38,033 bases of DNA, from contig JAPOXR010000033.1 in the NCBI GenBank assembly GCA_026706985.1, positions 1 through 38,033 on the forward strand. Direction: 5' to 3'. This stretch comes from Paracoccaceae bacterium. Lineage in GTDB: Bacteria; Pseudomonadota; Alphaproteobacteria; Rhodobacterales; Rhodobacteraceae. The stretch's first letter is position 1. Every line of letters begins with the position of its first letter. The position numbers were made by a program, and so were the translations under genes. The notes below the pieces were generated by a model. That model was given only the letters and a program-made list of their open reading frames with translations, made no database searches and was not told the origin of the DNA. Of the stretch, positions 1-7,766 are shown one piece after another.

Positions 1-2
1 AT

Positions 3-59
3 TGGGATCCGACAGTGGAGGACCTCAAAATCGAGGATTTACTGTCGAAGACGGGCTAA
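3..59 (+). CDS. C-terminal fragment of an unidentified gene
   Basis: The window opens inside an open frame whose last residues read WDPTVEDLKIEDLLSKTG before a TAA at 57-59. The other two forward frames look less protein-like here. The acidic/hydrophobic alternation fits the end of a real protein, but 18 residues are too few to name a family. The gene converges on the AlbA-type gene to its right, leaving about 166 bp between the two stop codons in which I see no other gene. Confidence 0.35.
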   Translation, partial: WDPTVEDLKIEDLLSKTG

Positions 60-225
60 AGTGGGTCAAGGCCAGTCCAGTTCGGGATTTTGCCTCCATT
101 CAACCAACTGTTGAAAACATCCGGCCGGCCTAAAATGCTGCCGGAGAGAAAACAGGGTTTTGAACCTTGAGATCACGCTGGGGCAGCTGCGCCTGGATTT
201 TCTTTGGCTTGAGACAAAAGGCCGA

Positions 226-1443
226 TTACTGTTCCGGGCGTTGCGCATGGAGGCGGACAATGAAGCGCTCGTTTTGTTCAATCAAGCCGGGCTCGGTTCC
301 GTTATGCTCCTGCATACCCCTGATAATCTTCCGGGGAATTCCCATTCCCATATGCTCAAGATATCGATAGTCCCGCATCACGTCTTTCAACAGCATATTT
401 CGCGCGGATCGGGTCCCTACCCGCATGCGCTCCGGCGTGATGCCGTTTGCCAATCGGCCAGGCGACACAATTTCCAGTCGGTTGCTGTAAACTGCCAACT
501 GGATATCGGTACCCGTCAGCAGATAATCGCGGTGAATGAGGGCGTTGACGATGCTCTCGCGAAGGGCGTCAGGTGGATAGGTCGCGCGCTCGATGCGTCT
601 TCCGCCCTGTACTTCTACCACCACTCGTGTGTTACGTTGCACAAAATTTAAAGCCTGCTCGACGAGACCATTCTCAACCAAATCACCGCTTTGGCTTAGC
701 AAGGGGGTCAAGGGTCCGCGAAGTGATGCCCGCTCCTGCGCATCATAATCCTGTTCCGGTCCTGGATAAGCGACGGCGTCAATCCCTGCATGCGGCAGAA
801 ACCGGTTCGGGGTCTTTCCAAACAGCAACATTCCGCCAACGGATACTCCTTCCGCGGTAATCACCTCGGTATTGATTAGAAGTGACCGCCAGGCTTGTTC
901 ATCTCCGTCCTCCGGCACATCCTGTTCACGGATGTCTGCAAAATAGTTTCGCAGCCGCCTTCGGTCGAGATCCGCGAGCGCAGCACCCGATACGGGCCGG
1001 AACTCGGCTCTTACGGATCCTCTTTGTTGAAACAAGCGTGCGAGTTCCTCGGGACTTGCTTCACGACTCTGTGTGCCGACACGTATCAGATATTTGTTTG
1101 TGTTGTGATGCCACAGTGAATGCACATCGTAGCCGCTGGTCACGCGGATAATTGCGACATCGAGATTGTCTTTCACACCGTGAACCACTTCAAAGAAAGG
1201 AATGATCGCCGGTCTGATCTTGTCGCGGCAAACGCTCATCGCCCACTCACCGGGGTCACCCCTAGTTAGGCCTGTGACTGTCCCATCGTCTTCCACACCG
1301 AGCAGCACCTTACCGCCCTGAAAGTTCGAAAATGCAACCAGTTCCTCCGCAAGGTCCTTTGTGCGCAGATCGTCTCTTTTGAATTCCACGCCGGAATTCT
1401 CACCGTTCGCTATAATTTCCATCAATTCGGTGCGTGTCGTCAT
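226..1443 (-). CDS. AlbA/Schlafen-type ATP-binding protein, putative transcriptional regulator
   Basis: 405 residues. The N-terminal 125 or so carry an AlbA_2 (Schlafen AAA-4) domain: GENSGVEFKRDDL, then AEELVAFSNFQGGKVLLGVEDDGTV, the usual start of this family. The C-terminal third has an HATPase_c_4-like block with YPPDALRESIVNALIHRDY and a MGMGIPRKI stretch. Such proteins are usually called ATP-dependent DNA helicase-like or transcriptional regulators; few have a proven function, and many sit in accessory or defence regions. It stands alone, convergent with the partial gene at the left edge and separated from efp by about 155 bp. The start at 1443 is the ATG that begins the conserved region. 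Family assignment is good; biological role unknown. Confidence 0.85.
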   Translation of the reverse strand: MTTRTELMEIIANGENSGVEFKRDDLRTKDLAEELVAFSNFQGGKVLLGVEDDGTVTGLTRGDPGEWAMSVCRDKIRPAIIPFFEVVHGVKDNLDVAIIRVTSGYDVHSLWHHNTNKYLIRVGTQSREASPEELARLFQQRGSVRAEFRPVSGAALADLDRRRLRNYFADIREQDVPEDGDEQAWRSLLINTEVITAEGVSVGGMLLFGKTPNRFLPHAGIDAVAYPGPEQDYDAQERASLRGPLTPLLSQSGDLVENGLVEQALNFVQRNTRVVVEVQGGRRIERATYPPDALRESIVNALIHRDYLLTGTDIQLAVYSNRLEIVSPGRLANGITPERMRVGTRSARNMLLKDVMRDYRYLEHMGMGIPRKIIRGMQEHNGTEPGLIEQNERFIVRLHAQRPEQ

Positions 1444-1598
1444 GCCTCAACTCCCGAAGTTGGAGCGGTGTGCATCTCGAATGCCCGCTTGCCGCCACCT
1501 GCCAAATCTGATCTCCTTGGCAGGCCTCAAATATCCTGAATTTTTCGCGCAGTGGCAACAGCAGTCGATCGGGCACGGGCGCCGGTGATGGGATAGGC

Positions 1599-2162
1599 TC
1601 ACCCGCGTTCGGAGTATTCCATTGTTTCGGAGTTCACGATGACGGTGTCACCGGTGCCGATGAAGGGTGGCACTGAGATTTTCAGGCCATTGTCCAACAG
1701 GGCGGGTTTGAAGCTGTTGGCCGCGGTCTGTCCGGAAATGACAGGTTCTGTCTCAGTGACAATGCATGGCACTTTCTGCGGCAGCGACAGGTTTAGCGCC
1801 TCATCGCCGAAGAATTCGATGACGACGGACATGCCTTCCTGCAGCAATGGCCGTTTGTCACCGAGAATAGTGGACTGCAGATAAGCCTGATCGAAGGTTT
1901 CGCTGTCCATGAAGACCAGCTGATCGCCATCTTCATACAGGAATTGCTGGTTGCGCTGTTCCAGCCTGATGCGTTCCACCTTGTCGGCGGAGCGGAATCT
2001 CTCATTCAGCTTTGAACCGTTCCGCAGATTGCGTAGCTCGGTCTGGGCAAATGCGCCTCCCTTTCCAGGCTTTACATGTTCAACTTTTGCGACGCTCCAG
2101 ATGCCGCCATTATGCTCGATGACATAGCCGGGACGGACTTCATTGCCGTTGATCTTTGCCAT
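1599..2162 (-). CDS. efp: Translation elongation factor P
   Basis: 187 residues. EF-P binds the ribosome between P and E sites and relieves stalling at polyproline stretches. The N-terminal KOW-like domain has the loop VKPGKGGAF, with the modifiable lysine at residue 34 as in E. coli, followed by two OB-fold domains; the C-terminus has GLKISVPPFIGTGDTVIVN. The ATG at 2162 is chosen because it gives the standard length and has AAGGAG about 12 bases upstream; a longer in-frame extension to 2342 has no family support. It is transcribed divergently from the DUF6280-like gene. No EpmA or EpmB lysylation gene lies in the window. Confidence 0.97.
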   Translation of the reverse strand: MAKINGNEVRPGYVIEHNGGIWSVAKVEHVKPGKGGAFAQTELRNLRNGSKLNERFRSADKVERIRLEQRNQQFLYEDGDQLVFMDSETFDQAYLQSTILGDKRPLLQEGMSVVIEFFGDEALNLSLPQKVPCIVTETEPVISGQTAANSFKPALLDNGLKISVPPFIGTGDTVIVNSETMEYSERG

Positions 2163-2313
2163 TTCCGTCAAATGCTCCTTGACAAAGTCGGAACGAAGTT
2201 GCACTTTTCGATGTATACGCTGTGATGTGCAACGGCAAAAAATACCGGCTTTTTTGTGGAAACACCGGTCGCATTGCGCAACGCTGTGAGAACAAGAGAG
2301 AGGGTAATCTCCG
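2163..2313. promoter_or_regulatory. Divergent efp / DUF6280-like intergenic region
   Basis: This 151-bp gap must hold the promoters of both divergent genes. It contains a short A6/T6 inverted repeat around AATACCGG near 2237-2257. The purine-rich GAGAGAGGG near 2296-2304 serves as ribosome-binding site for the rightward gene. I could not assign convincing -35/-10 pairs. Confidence 0.35.
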
Positions 2314-2628
2314 ATGGCGGAATACGACGATACCGCATTCAATCACGAACAGGGCTCCCGGGCGCGGAAACTGTTCGCAGCCGTGGTACTCGCCGCGCTT
2401 GATGATGCAATCGTTGACCACAAGAAATACGGAAATGGCCCGGAGGTAATCGCAAGATGGGCGCGTTCGCGCGATGGCAGGGAGGTTTTGACCTGTGCCG
2501 GGATCGACCCCAATGAGCGCGTGGTTGATGGGCTGAGAGCATTTGTGAGCCGTGGAATCCGCACATCTGTCGCCCTGTCGAGGGAAGAGAGCGAGCGCAG
2601 GAGTCAACAGCGCGCCCGCGCTGCCTGA
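2314..2628 (+). CDS. DUF6280-like small protein of unknown function
   Basis: 104 residues, soluble and charged, with no signal peptide or membrane segment. The central part (RKLFAAVVLAALDDAI, then KKYGNGPEVIARWARSRDGREVL and AGIDPNERVV) resembles a short alphaproteobacterial family that I recall as DUF6280. The C-terminus is arginine/glutamate rich (SREESERRSQQRARAA). The ATG at 2314 has GAGAGAGGG nine or so bases upstream. It is divergent from efp and convergent with the DUF3108 gene. The family name is from memory and carries moderate confidence; no function is known to me. Confidence 0.75.
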   Translation: MAEYDDTAFNHEQGSRARKLFAAVVLAALDDAIVDHKKYGNGPEVIARWARSRDGREVLTCAGIDPNERVVDGLRAFVSRGIRTSVALSREESERRSQQRARAA

Positions 2629-2673
2629 GCCGGCGGAGCGCCGCCGGGCTGCAATCAAGGAAATTCGTTCAAT

Positions 2674-3456
2674 TCAGGATTGCCGGCTCATGGAGAGTTG
2701 CAGGCTGTCCGTGGTCACCTCAAATCTCTGCAATTGAAACATGCCCGAGCCGGCGGTTGTTTCGGTGAAAATCACCTTGAAATGCAATGCCGGATTGTCT
2801 TCCATTTCCGATGCGGAATAGCCGAAGAGGCGGGTGTAGCTGCCGTCACATTCCGCCTGCCCGCCGCTGAGTTCGGCCGGCTCGACTTCAATCAGTGACA
2901 TGCGCTTGCCGTCAAACAGGCGGTGCCGGGCATCACATAGATTGGCGGCACCGGTGGGCTGCAGCGCAATGAATAACATGGTCAGCGGGTCGATTGAGGA
3001 TGCCAGCAATTCGTCACTGAGTCCGGAATCGAGCGTGATCGGCGGGTCGGCCTCGAGAGACCGAAACGCCCCACCCTCATAATGGATTGTCCGGGTCGAG
3101 CTCCTGCCGTCGCGCTCGCGGATACCCTGGTAACGGAACGGCAGCAGCCGCTCTTCCCCGATCCAGCCGCGAACCTTTCCGCGGATGAGGAGATCCACAA
3201 CCATGTCGGCAACCCCGGTTGGGTAGGCGATGGCAGCCGCCGAATAGGATACGCCATCCTCGCGGCCTGAATAGCGGATTTCCCCAAGCTTGAAGCCCCG
3301 GAGCCTGAGATCATAGGCATAGTGGTAATCGCGGATCTCATTCGCTTCCGATGCCGCGACGGATACTGGAACCGCGAGGGTTACGCTGAGGCTGAACACA
3401 AGCGTATATCGCCTGAACAGGATCATCCCTTGCCTGAAAACTTTGTTCATATACAT
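2674..3456 (-). CDS. DUF3108 domain exported protein
   Basis: 260 residues. It has an N-terminal signal peptide (positively charged start, hydrophobic FSLSVTLAVPVSVA, cleavage near AASEA), so it is expected in the periplasm or outer envelope. The body matches DUF3108: YDLRLRGFKLGEIRYSGRE, then IRGKVRGWIGEERLLPFRYQ, as in envelope proteins of alpha- and betaproteobacteria with beta-rich folds. Its molecular role is not established. It is divergent from meaB, with 65 bp between starts. ATG at 3456 and ATG at 3450 are both possible starts; AAGG lies just upstream of the first. Confidence 0.8.
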   Translation of the reverse strand: MYMNKVFRQGMILFRRYTLVFSLSVTLAVPVSVAASEANEIRDYHYAYDLRLRGFKLGEIRYSGREDGVSYSAAAIAYPTGVADMVVDLLIRGKVRGWIGEERLLPFRYQGIRERDGRSSTRTIHYEGGAFRSLEADPPITLDSGLSDELLASSIDPLTMLFIALQPTGAANLCDARHRLFDGKRMSLIEVEPAELSGGQAECDGSYTRLFGYSASEMEDNPALHFKVIFTETTAGSGMFQLQRFEVTTDSLQLSMSRQS

Positions 3457-3521
3457 TCTGACCTTTGGTTCAGCGGTCCTGTTATCGCAGGTCAGCTCTT
3501 TACTGGAGGTTCAGTTGCCTA

Positions 3522-4508
3522 ATGTGCGACCCGCACGCCCTCGCCAAACTTCTGATGTCAGGTGACCGCCGCTCTCTTGCCCGCGCAATTACATTGATTG
3601 AGAGTTCACGTCCAGAACACCGGACCGAAGCCGATGCCTTGATGGAGGCACTCAGCGCAGGCGGTGTTCGGCAGGCACTGCGCATCGCCCTCACCGGATC
3701 TCCCGGGGTTGGCAAATCAACCCTGATCGATGCGCTGGGCATCATGTTGACGCAGAGGAGACTGAAGGTCGCGGTGCTGGCGATCGATCCCTCTTCGGTC
3801 CGGACCGGAGGGTCCATTCTCGGTGACAAAACCCGCATGGAACGACTCGCGCGCGAACCTCTGGCATTCATCCGGCCGACCCCGACGAATACCGTTCTGG
3901 GGGGAGTGGCAGTGACCACAAAGGACACTGTATTCCTATGCGAACAGGCGGGTTTTGATGTGATCGTCGTTGAAACCACAGGAGTGGGCCAGTCCGAGAC
4001 TGTAGCCGCGGAATTGACGGATGTGTTTGTTCTGCTGGTTGCCGCCGCCGGCGGCGACGAGCTTCAGGGCGTGAAACGCGGCATCATGGAAAAAGCGGAT
4101 TTGGTGATGGTCACCAAGGCGGATGGCGTGCTGCAGGCGGTCGCCGCGCAGACCTGCGCCCATTATTCCTCCGCCCTGAAGCTGTTGGCACGGCGACCTT
4201 CTGACCCGGAGAATTATCCGCAGGCGGTAACTGTGAGTGCGCTTGAACCGGCATCCGTCGAGAGCTTCTGGACACATCTCAAGCATGTTGAGACCTGGCG
4301 CAGGGACAGCGGGGTCTGGCAGATGCGCCGTGCACGGCAGGATGTGGATTGGGTTAAGTCAGAACTGCGTGAGCGCGTGCTCCTGCGGGCCGAATGCGAT
4401 CCCCGGTACCGGGAAACGGTGGCGAATTTGGAGGCGGCGGTCCTTCGACATGGTTCGGCGTTTCACAGCAAAGTCCGCGCGCAGCTTCGTGAAGCGCTGC
4501 AATTCTGA
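3522..4508 (+). CDS. meaB: Methylmalonyl-CoA mutase-associated GTPase MeaB
   Basis: 328 residues, the normal length for MeaB/ArgK, a G3E-type P-loop GTPase that gates cobalamin loading and protects methylmalonyl-CoA mutase. Visible motifs: Walker A GSPGVGKST, the DPSS segment (AIDPSSVRTGGSILGDKTRM), the Walker B-like VVETTGVGQSE, and the base-recognition VTKADG. ATG at 3522 is preceded by GGAGG 12 bases upstream and begins just before the conserved LAKLLMSGDRRSLARAI; an upstream extension to 3465 lacks support. No mutase subunit gene is in the window, so it is unlinked here from its client. Confidence 0.93.
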   Translation: MCDPHALAKLLMSGDRRSLARAITLIESSRPEHRTEADALMEALSAGGVRQALRIALTGSPGVGKSTLIDALGIMLTQRRLKVAVLAIDPSSVRTGGSILGDKTRMERLAREPLAFIRPTPTNTVLGGVAVTTKDTVFLCEQAGFDVIVVETTGVGQSETVAAELTDVFVLLVAAAGGDELQGVKRGIMEKADLVMVTKADGVLQAVAAQTCAHYSSALKLLARRPSDPENYPQAVTVSALEPASVESFWTHLKHVETWRRDSGVWQMRRARQDVDWVKSELRERVLLRAECDPRYRETVANLEAAVLRHGSAFHSKVRAQLREALQF

Positions 4509-4512
4509 AAAC

Positions 4513-4541
4513 TTGACGACGCCTGACCTTTCCAATACTTG
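4513..4541 (+). promoter_or_regulatory. Candidate promoter for rpmB
   Basis: TTGACG at 4513-4518 and TACTTG at 4536-4541 are 17 bases apart, just after the meaB stop codon and about 70 bp upstream of the rpmB ATG. The -35 matches consensus well and the -10 poorly. A small inverted repeat ATCCCG/CGGGAT (4560-4576) follows in the presumed leader. Confidence 0.35.
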
Positions 4542-4610
4542 CCGCGCAGCCAATTCGGAATCCCGTTATCCGGGATCAGACCCAGGCATCGGAAATCAGG
4601 AAACAGTTTC

Positions 4611-4907
4611 ATGACTCGCAGATGTGAACTCACAGGCAAAGGCGGAATGACCGGTAACAATGTCAGCCATGCCCAGAACAAGTCAAAGCGGCGTTTCCTG
4701 CCCAATCTGAACCAGGCTTCGCTGCAGTCGGAGATTCTCGGCCGGACATTCCGTCTGAAAGTAAGCGCTGCGGCGCTGCGGACGGTTGATCACCGGGGAG
4801 GCCTGGACAAATTTCTGCAGCGTGCGGACGATGCCGATCTTTCGGCGAGGGCATTGAAAATCAAGAAAGATATTCTGAAATCAGGGAGCGAGGCTGCGCA
4901 GGCCTGA
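4611..4907 (+). CDS. rpmB: 50S ribosomal protein L28
   Basis: 98 residues. L28 is a small basic protein of the large ribosomal subunit. The start [24 protein letters not shown] and the SKRRFLPNL segment are diagnostic; the C-terminal [23 protein letters not shown] fits alphaproteobacterial versions of about 97 residues. The start is the ATG at 4611, where the conserved sequence begins, with AGGA upstream; a longer frame from 4539 is rejected. It precedes the copper-chaperone gene by 11 bp and probably shares its transcript. Confidence 0.97.
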   Translation: MTRRCELTGKGGMTGNNVSHAQNKSKRRFLPNLNQASLQSEILGRTFRLKVSAAALRTVDHRGGLDKFLQRADDADLSARALKIKKDILKSGSEAAQA

Positions 4908-4918
4908 CGCAAGCCGGA

Positions 4919-5374
4919 TTGCGGTTATCTGCCTATCCATTCTTTGTCGCCGCTTTCTGCGGCTGCGTCGGCATGGCATCAATGGCGGGAGAGAGAAACA
5001 GTTGTCGCCTGGAAGTGACCGACGCAGTCACCCGGCTGGCAACGCCGGCGGCAAATTCAGCCGCGGTCTATCTGCGGATCGATAATCCATGCCCGGGCGA
5101 CGACATACTCATGTCGGTGACAAGCGAATACGCGAATCGGACGGAGCTTCACCGCCTGTTAGAGAGTGACTCGGGCGTGGTTTCAATGACAAGGCTTTCC
5201 GAAGGCATTCCGATCCCGGCTCAGGGGTTGCAGACGCTGCAACCTGGCGGGTTTCACATCATGCTGATGGGGCTGACCGGGAAGCATCGGAAAACCGACT
5301 CCGTCGAATTGAATTTGTCGTTTCGGCACGCCGGCGAGATTTCCATCACAGCACCTGTGAAGTTTGGGCGCTGA
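4919..5374 (+). CDS. PCu(A)C-type periplasmic copper chaperone
   Basis: 151 residues, apparently with a TTG start. A hydrophobic segment near residues 7-20 (PFFVAAFCGCVGMASMA) acts as signal peptide. The mature part is a DUF461/PCuAC cupredoxin-like domain: AAVYLRIDN, TELH, MTRLSEGIPIPAQG, LQPGGFHIMLMGL. His in TELH, the following Met, and the HxM pair are the expected Cu(I) ligands, although the H-to-M spacing (11) and M-to-H spacing (22) are each one longer than the usual pattern as I recall it. Such proteins deliver copper to cytochrome c oxidase. No oxidase gene is nearby. The next ATG (4973) would remove most of the signal peptide, so TTG at 4919 is preferred. Confidence 0.82.
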   Translation: MRLSAYPFFVAAFCGCVGMASMAGERNSCRLEVTDAVTRLATPAANSAAVYLRIDNPCPGDDILMSVTSEYANRTELHRLLESDSGVVSMTRLSEGIPIPAQGLQTLQPGGFHIMLMGLTGKHRKTDSVELNLSFRHAGEISITAPVKFGR

Positions 5375-5447
5375 ACGGACGTGGCTGGCTCAGTTCTGTG
5401 TTATAGACAGTTGATTCCGCGCCAGCGAAGTGCCGGACCGGAGAATG

Positions 5448-7250
5448 ATGACCAAACTCGCCAACATCCGTAATTTCTCCATCGTCGCCCATATAGACCA
5501 TGGCAAGAGCACCCTTGCCGACCGGCTGATTCAGATGACCGGAACGGTCAGTGAGCGGGAGATGAAGGATCAACTGCTCGACTCGATGGAGATCGAGCGG
5601 GAGCGCGGCATTACGATCAAGGCCAATACCGTCCGTATCGACTACCTTTCCCGGGACGGCACCGACACCGTGCTCAATCTGATTGATACGCCGGGGCATG
5701 TTGATTTCACCTACGAGGTGTCTCGTTCCATGCATGCGGTTGAAGGTTCACTGCTGGTTGTGGATGCCTCGCAGGGTGTCGAGGCGCAGACACTGGCCAA
5801 TGTCTATCAGGCCATCGAAGCCGATCACGAGATCATTCCGGTCCTGAACAAGATCGACCTGCCGGCGGCCGACCCGGCTGAGGCCAAGCGACAGATCGAG
5901 GATGTGATCGGCATAGACGCATCCGATGCGATCCTGGTCTCAGCCAAATCCGGAGATGGGATAGACATCCTGCTGGAGTCGATCGTCAACAGACTGCCGG
6001 CCCCGACAGGCAATCCGGATGCACCGCTGCAGGCCATGCTGGTGGATAGCTGGTATGATGCGTTCCTCGGTGTGATCGTTCTGGTACGGATCGTCGAAGG
6101 AACTCTGCGCAAGGGCGACCGCATTCGAATGATGTCCACCAATGCAGTTTATCCGGTTGACCGTATCGGTGTTTTTCGACCGCAGATGAGTTCGGTTGAT
6201 CGTTTAACGGCGGGTGAAATCGGCTTCCTGACCGCCTCCATCAAACGCGTCCGCGACACCAGAGTCGGGGATACCGTGACCAGTGAGCGGAAGGGCTGCA
6301 CCAATCCGTTGCCCGGCATGAAACCGAGTCAGCCGGTGGTGTTCTGCGGGTTGTTTCCGACCGACAATGCGGAATTCGAAAATCTTCGCGATGGCATCGA
6401 AAAGGTGGCTTTGAACGATGCCTCATTCAGCAGTGAGCCGGAATCTTCAGCGGCGCTGGGATTCGGTTTCCGCTGCGGCTTTCTGGGTCTGCTGCATATG
6501 GAAGTGGTTCGGGAGAGATTGGAACGTGAACACGGGTTGGATTTGATCACGACCGCCCCTTCCGTCATTTACAATGTGCATCTTCGCGAAGGAACCAGCG
6601 TCGAAGTCTACAACCCCGCTGACCTGCCGGAGCCGGAATTGATCTCGCATATTGACGAGCCGAGAATTGATGCCACCATTCTTACACCTGAAGAATATCT
6701 CGGCAGTATTCTTCGCCTGTGCCACGACCGCCGAGGCATCCAAAAAGAACTGTCCTTTGTCGGCAGCCGTGCGATGGTCGTTTATGACCTGCCGTTGAAT
6801 GAGGTGGTGTTTGACTTTTACGACCGGCTCAAATCCGTGTCGCGGGGCTATGCCTCGTTCGATTACAGCATAACCGAATACCGGACGGACCAGCTGGTCA
6901 AAATGCAGATCCTGGTCAATGAAGAACCGGTCGACGCGCTGTCGCTGATGGTACACCGCAGCAAGGCTGAGGCGCGGGGCCGGGCCATGTGCGAAAAACT
7001 GAAAGAACTGATCCCGCGGCACTTATTCAAAATTCCGATCCAGGCCGCCATTGGCGGTCGGGTGATCGCACGCGAGACAATCGCCGCCCTGCGAAAAGAT
7101 GTCACGGCAAAATGCTATGGAGGCGATGTGACACGTAAGCGCAAGCTGCTGGACAAGCAAAAGGAAGGCAAAAAACGGATGCGGCAATTCGGCCGCGTGG
7201 AAATTCCTCAACAGGCCTTCATCAGCGCGCTGCGCGTTGATGCGCGTTGA
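5448..7250 (+). CDS. lepA: Elongation factor 4 (LepA), ribosomal back-translocase GTPase
   Basis: 600 residues, the standard LepA length. Translational GTPase motifs: G1 AHIDHGKST at residues 14-22, the effector ERERGITI, G3 DTPGHVDF near residue 80, and G4 NKID. The C-terminal half has the LepA-specific [16 protein letters not shown] and the tail ending [19 protein letters not shown]. Of the two adjacent ATGs (5445, 5448) the second lies four bases from a GGAG and gives the usual [12 protein letters not shown] start; a GTG at 5430 is also in frame. It overlaps or abuts the small membrane-protein gene downstream. Confidence 0.97.
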   Translation: MTKLANIRNFSIVAHIDHGKSTLADRLIQMTGTVSEREMKDQLLDSMEIERERGITIKANTVRIDYLSRDGTDTVLNLIDTPGHVDFTYEVSRSMHAVEGSLLVVDASQGVEAQTLANVYQAIEADHEIIPVLNKIDLPAADPAEAKRQIEDVIGIDASDAILVSAKSGDGIDILLESIVNRLPAPTGNPDAPLQAMLVDSWYDAFLGVIVLVRIVEGTLRKGDRIRMMSTNAVYPVDRIGVFRPQMSSVDRLTAGEIGFLTASIKRVRDTRVGDTVTSERKGCTNPLPGMKPSQPVVFCGLFPTDNAEFENLRDGIEKVALNDASFSSEPESSAALGFGFRCGFLGLLHMEVVRERLEREHGLDLITTAPSVIYNVHLREGTSVEVYNPADLPEPELISHIDEPRIDATILTPEEYLGSILRLCHDRRGIQKELSFVGSRAMVVYDLPLNEVVFDFYDRLKSVSRGYASFDYSITEYRTDQLVKMQILVNEEPVDALSLMVHRSKAEARGRAMCEKLKELIPRHLFKIPIQAAIGGRVIARETIAALRKDVTAKCYGGDVTRKRKLLDKQKEGKKRMRQFGRVEIPQQAFISALRVDAR

Positions 7251-7263
7251 CGACGAAAGCCCG

Positions 7264-7761
7264 ATGACGGAAAAACCTCAATCCGCAGGTACAATACCCG
7301 TCGCCGAGTTGAAGCCTTCACCGCTTCGGCGCCATTTCGGCATCGGCGCACTTGCCCTGCTTGGCTGTGTGCTCGCATATGTGAGCTTCACCGCCGGCAA
7401 AACCCTGCCCGCCTCCATGACTCTCGCCATCGCTGCCGTATTATCGGTGTTCGTGTCCATCAAGATGTATGCCGCCACCCGGGTCAGCCTGCTGCTCAGC
7501 AATGACGGAATCCGCACTTCAGAAGGCGAACTCGTAGCAGGGTTGGACAATATTCAAAAAGTCGAACGGGGAATGTTCGCGTTCAAACCATCCAACGGAT
7601 TCCTGCTGGTTCTGCACAGCCCAATGCCGCGTTCATGGAATCCGGGCATGTGGTGGCGTTTCGGCCGACGCATCGGAATCGGTGGAGTGACTCACCGCGC
7701 CGAAGGCAAAGCCATGGCCGACGCTGTCACCCTATTGCTGCAGGCGCGGGACGGCGATTGA
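7264..7761 (+). CDS. Small two-helix membrane protein of unknown function
   Basis: About 165 residues. After a charged N-terminus come two hydrophobic segments, FGIGALALLGCVLAYVSF and ASMTLAIAAVLSVFVSI, then a soluble C-terminal domain beginning YAATRVSLLLSNDGIRTSEGE. The layout (two transmembrane helices then a beta-rich tail with LDNIQKVERGMFAFKPSNG) resembles bacterial PH-like membrane proteins, but I cannot name the family. Start is uncertain: ATG at 7264 gives MTEKPQ after the lepA stop, while ATG at 7240 would overlap lepA by 11 bases. It ends five bases from the convergent glutamate dehydrogenase. Confidence 0.75.
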   Translation: MTEKPQSAGTIPVAELKPSPLRRHFGIGALALLGCVLAYVSFTAGKTLPASMTLAIAAVLSVFVSIKMYAATRVSLLLSNDGIRTSEGELVAGLDNIQKVERGMFAFKPSNGFLLVLHSPMPRSWNPGMWWRFGRRIGIGGVTHRAEGKAMADAVTLLLQARDGD

Positions 7762-7766
7762 AATTT

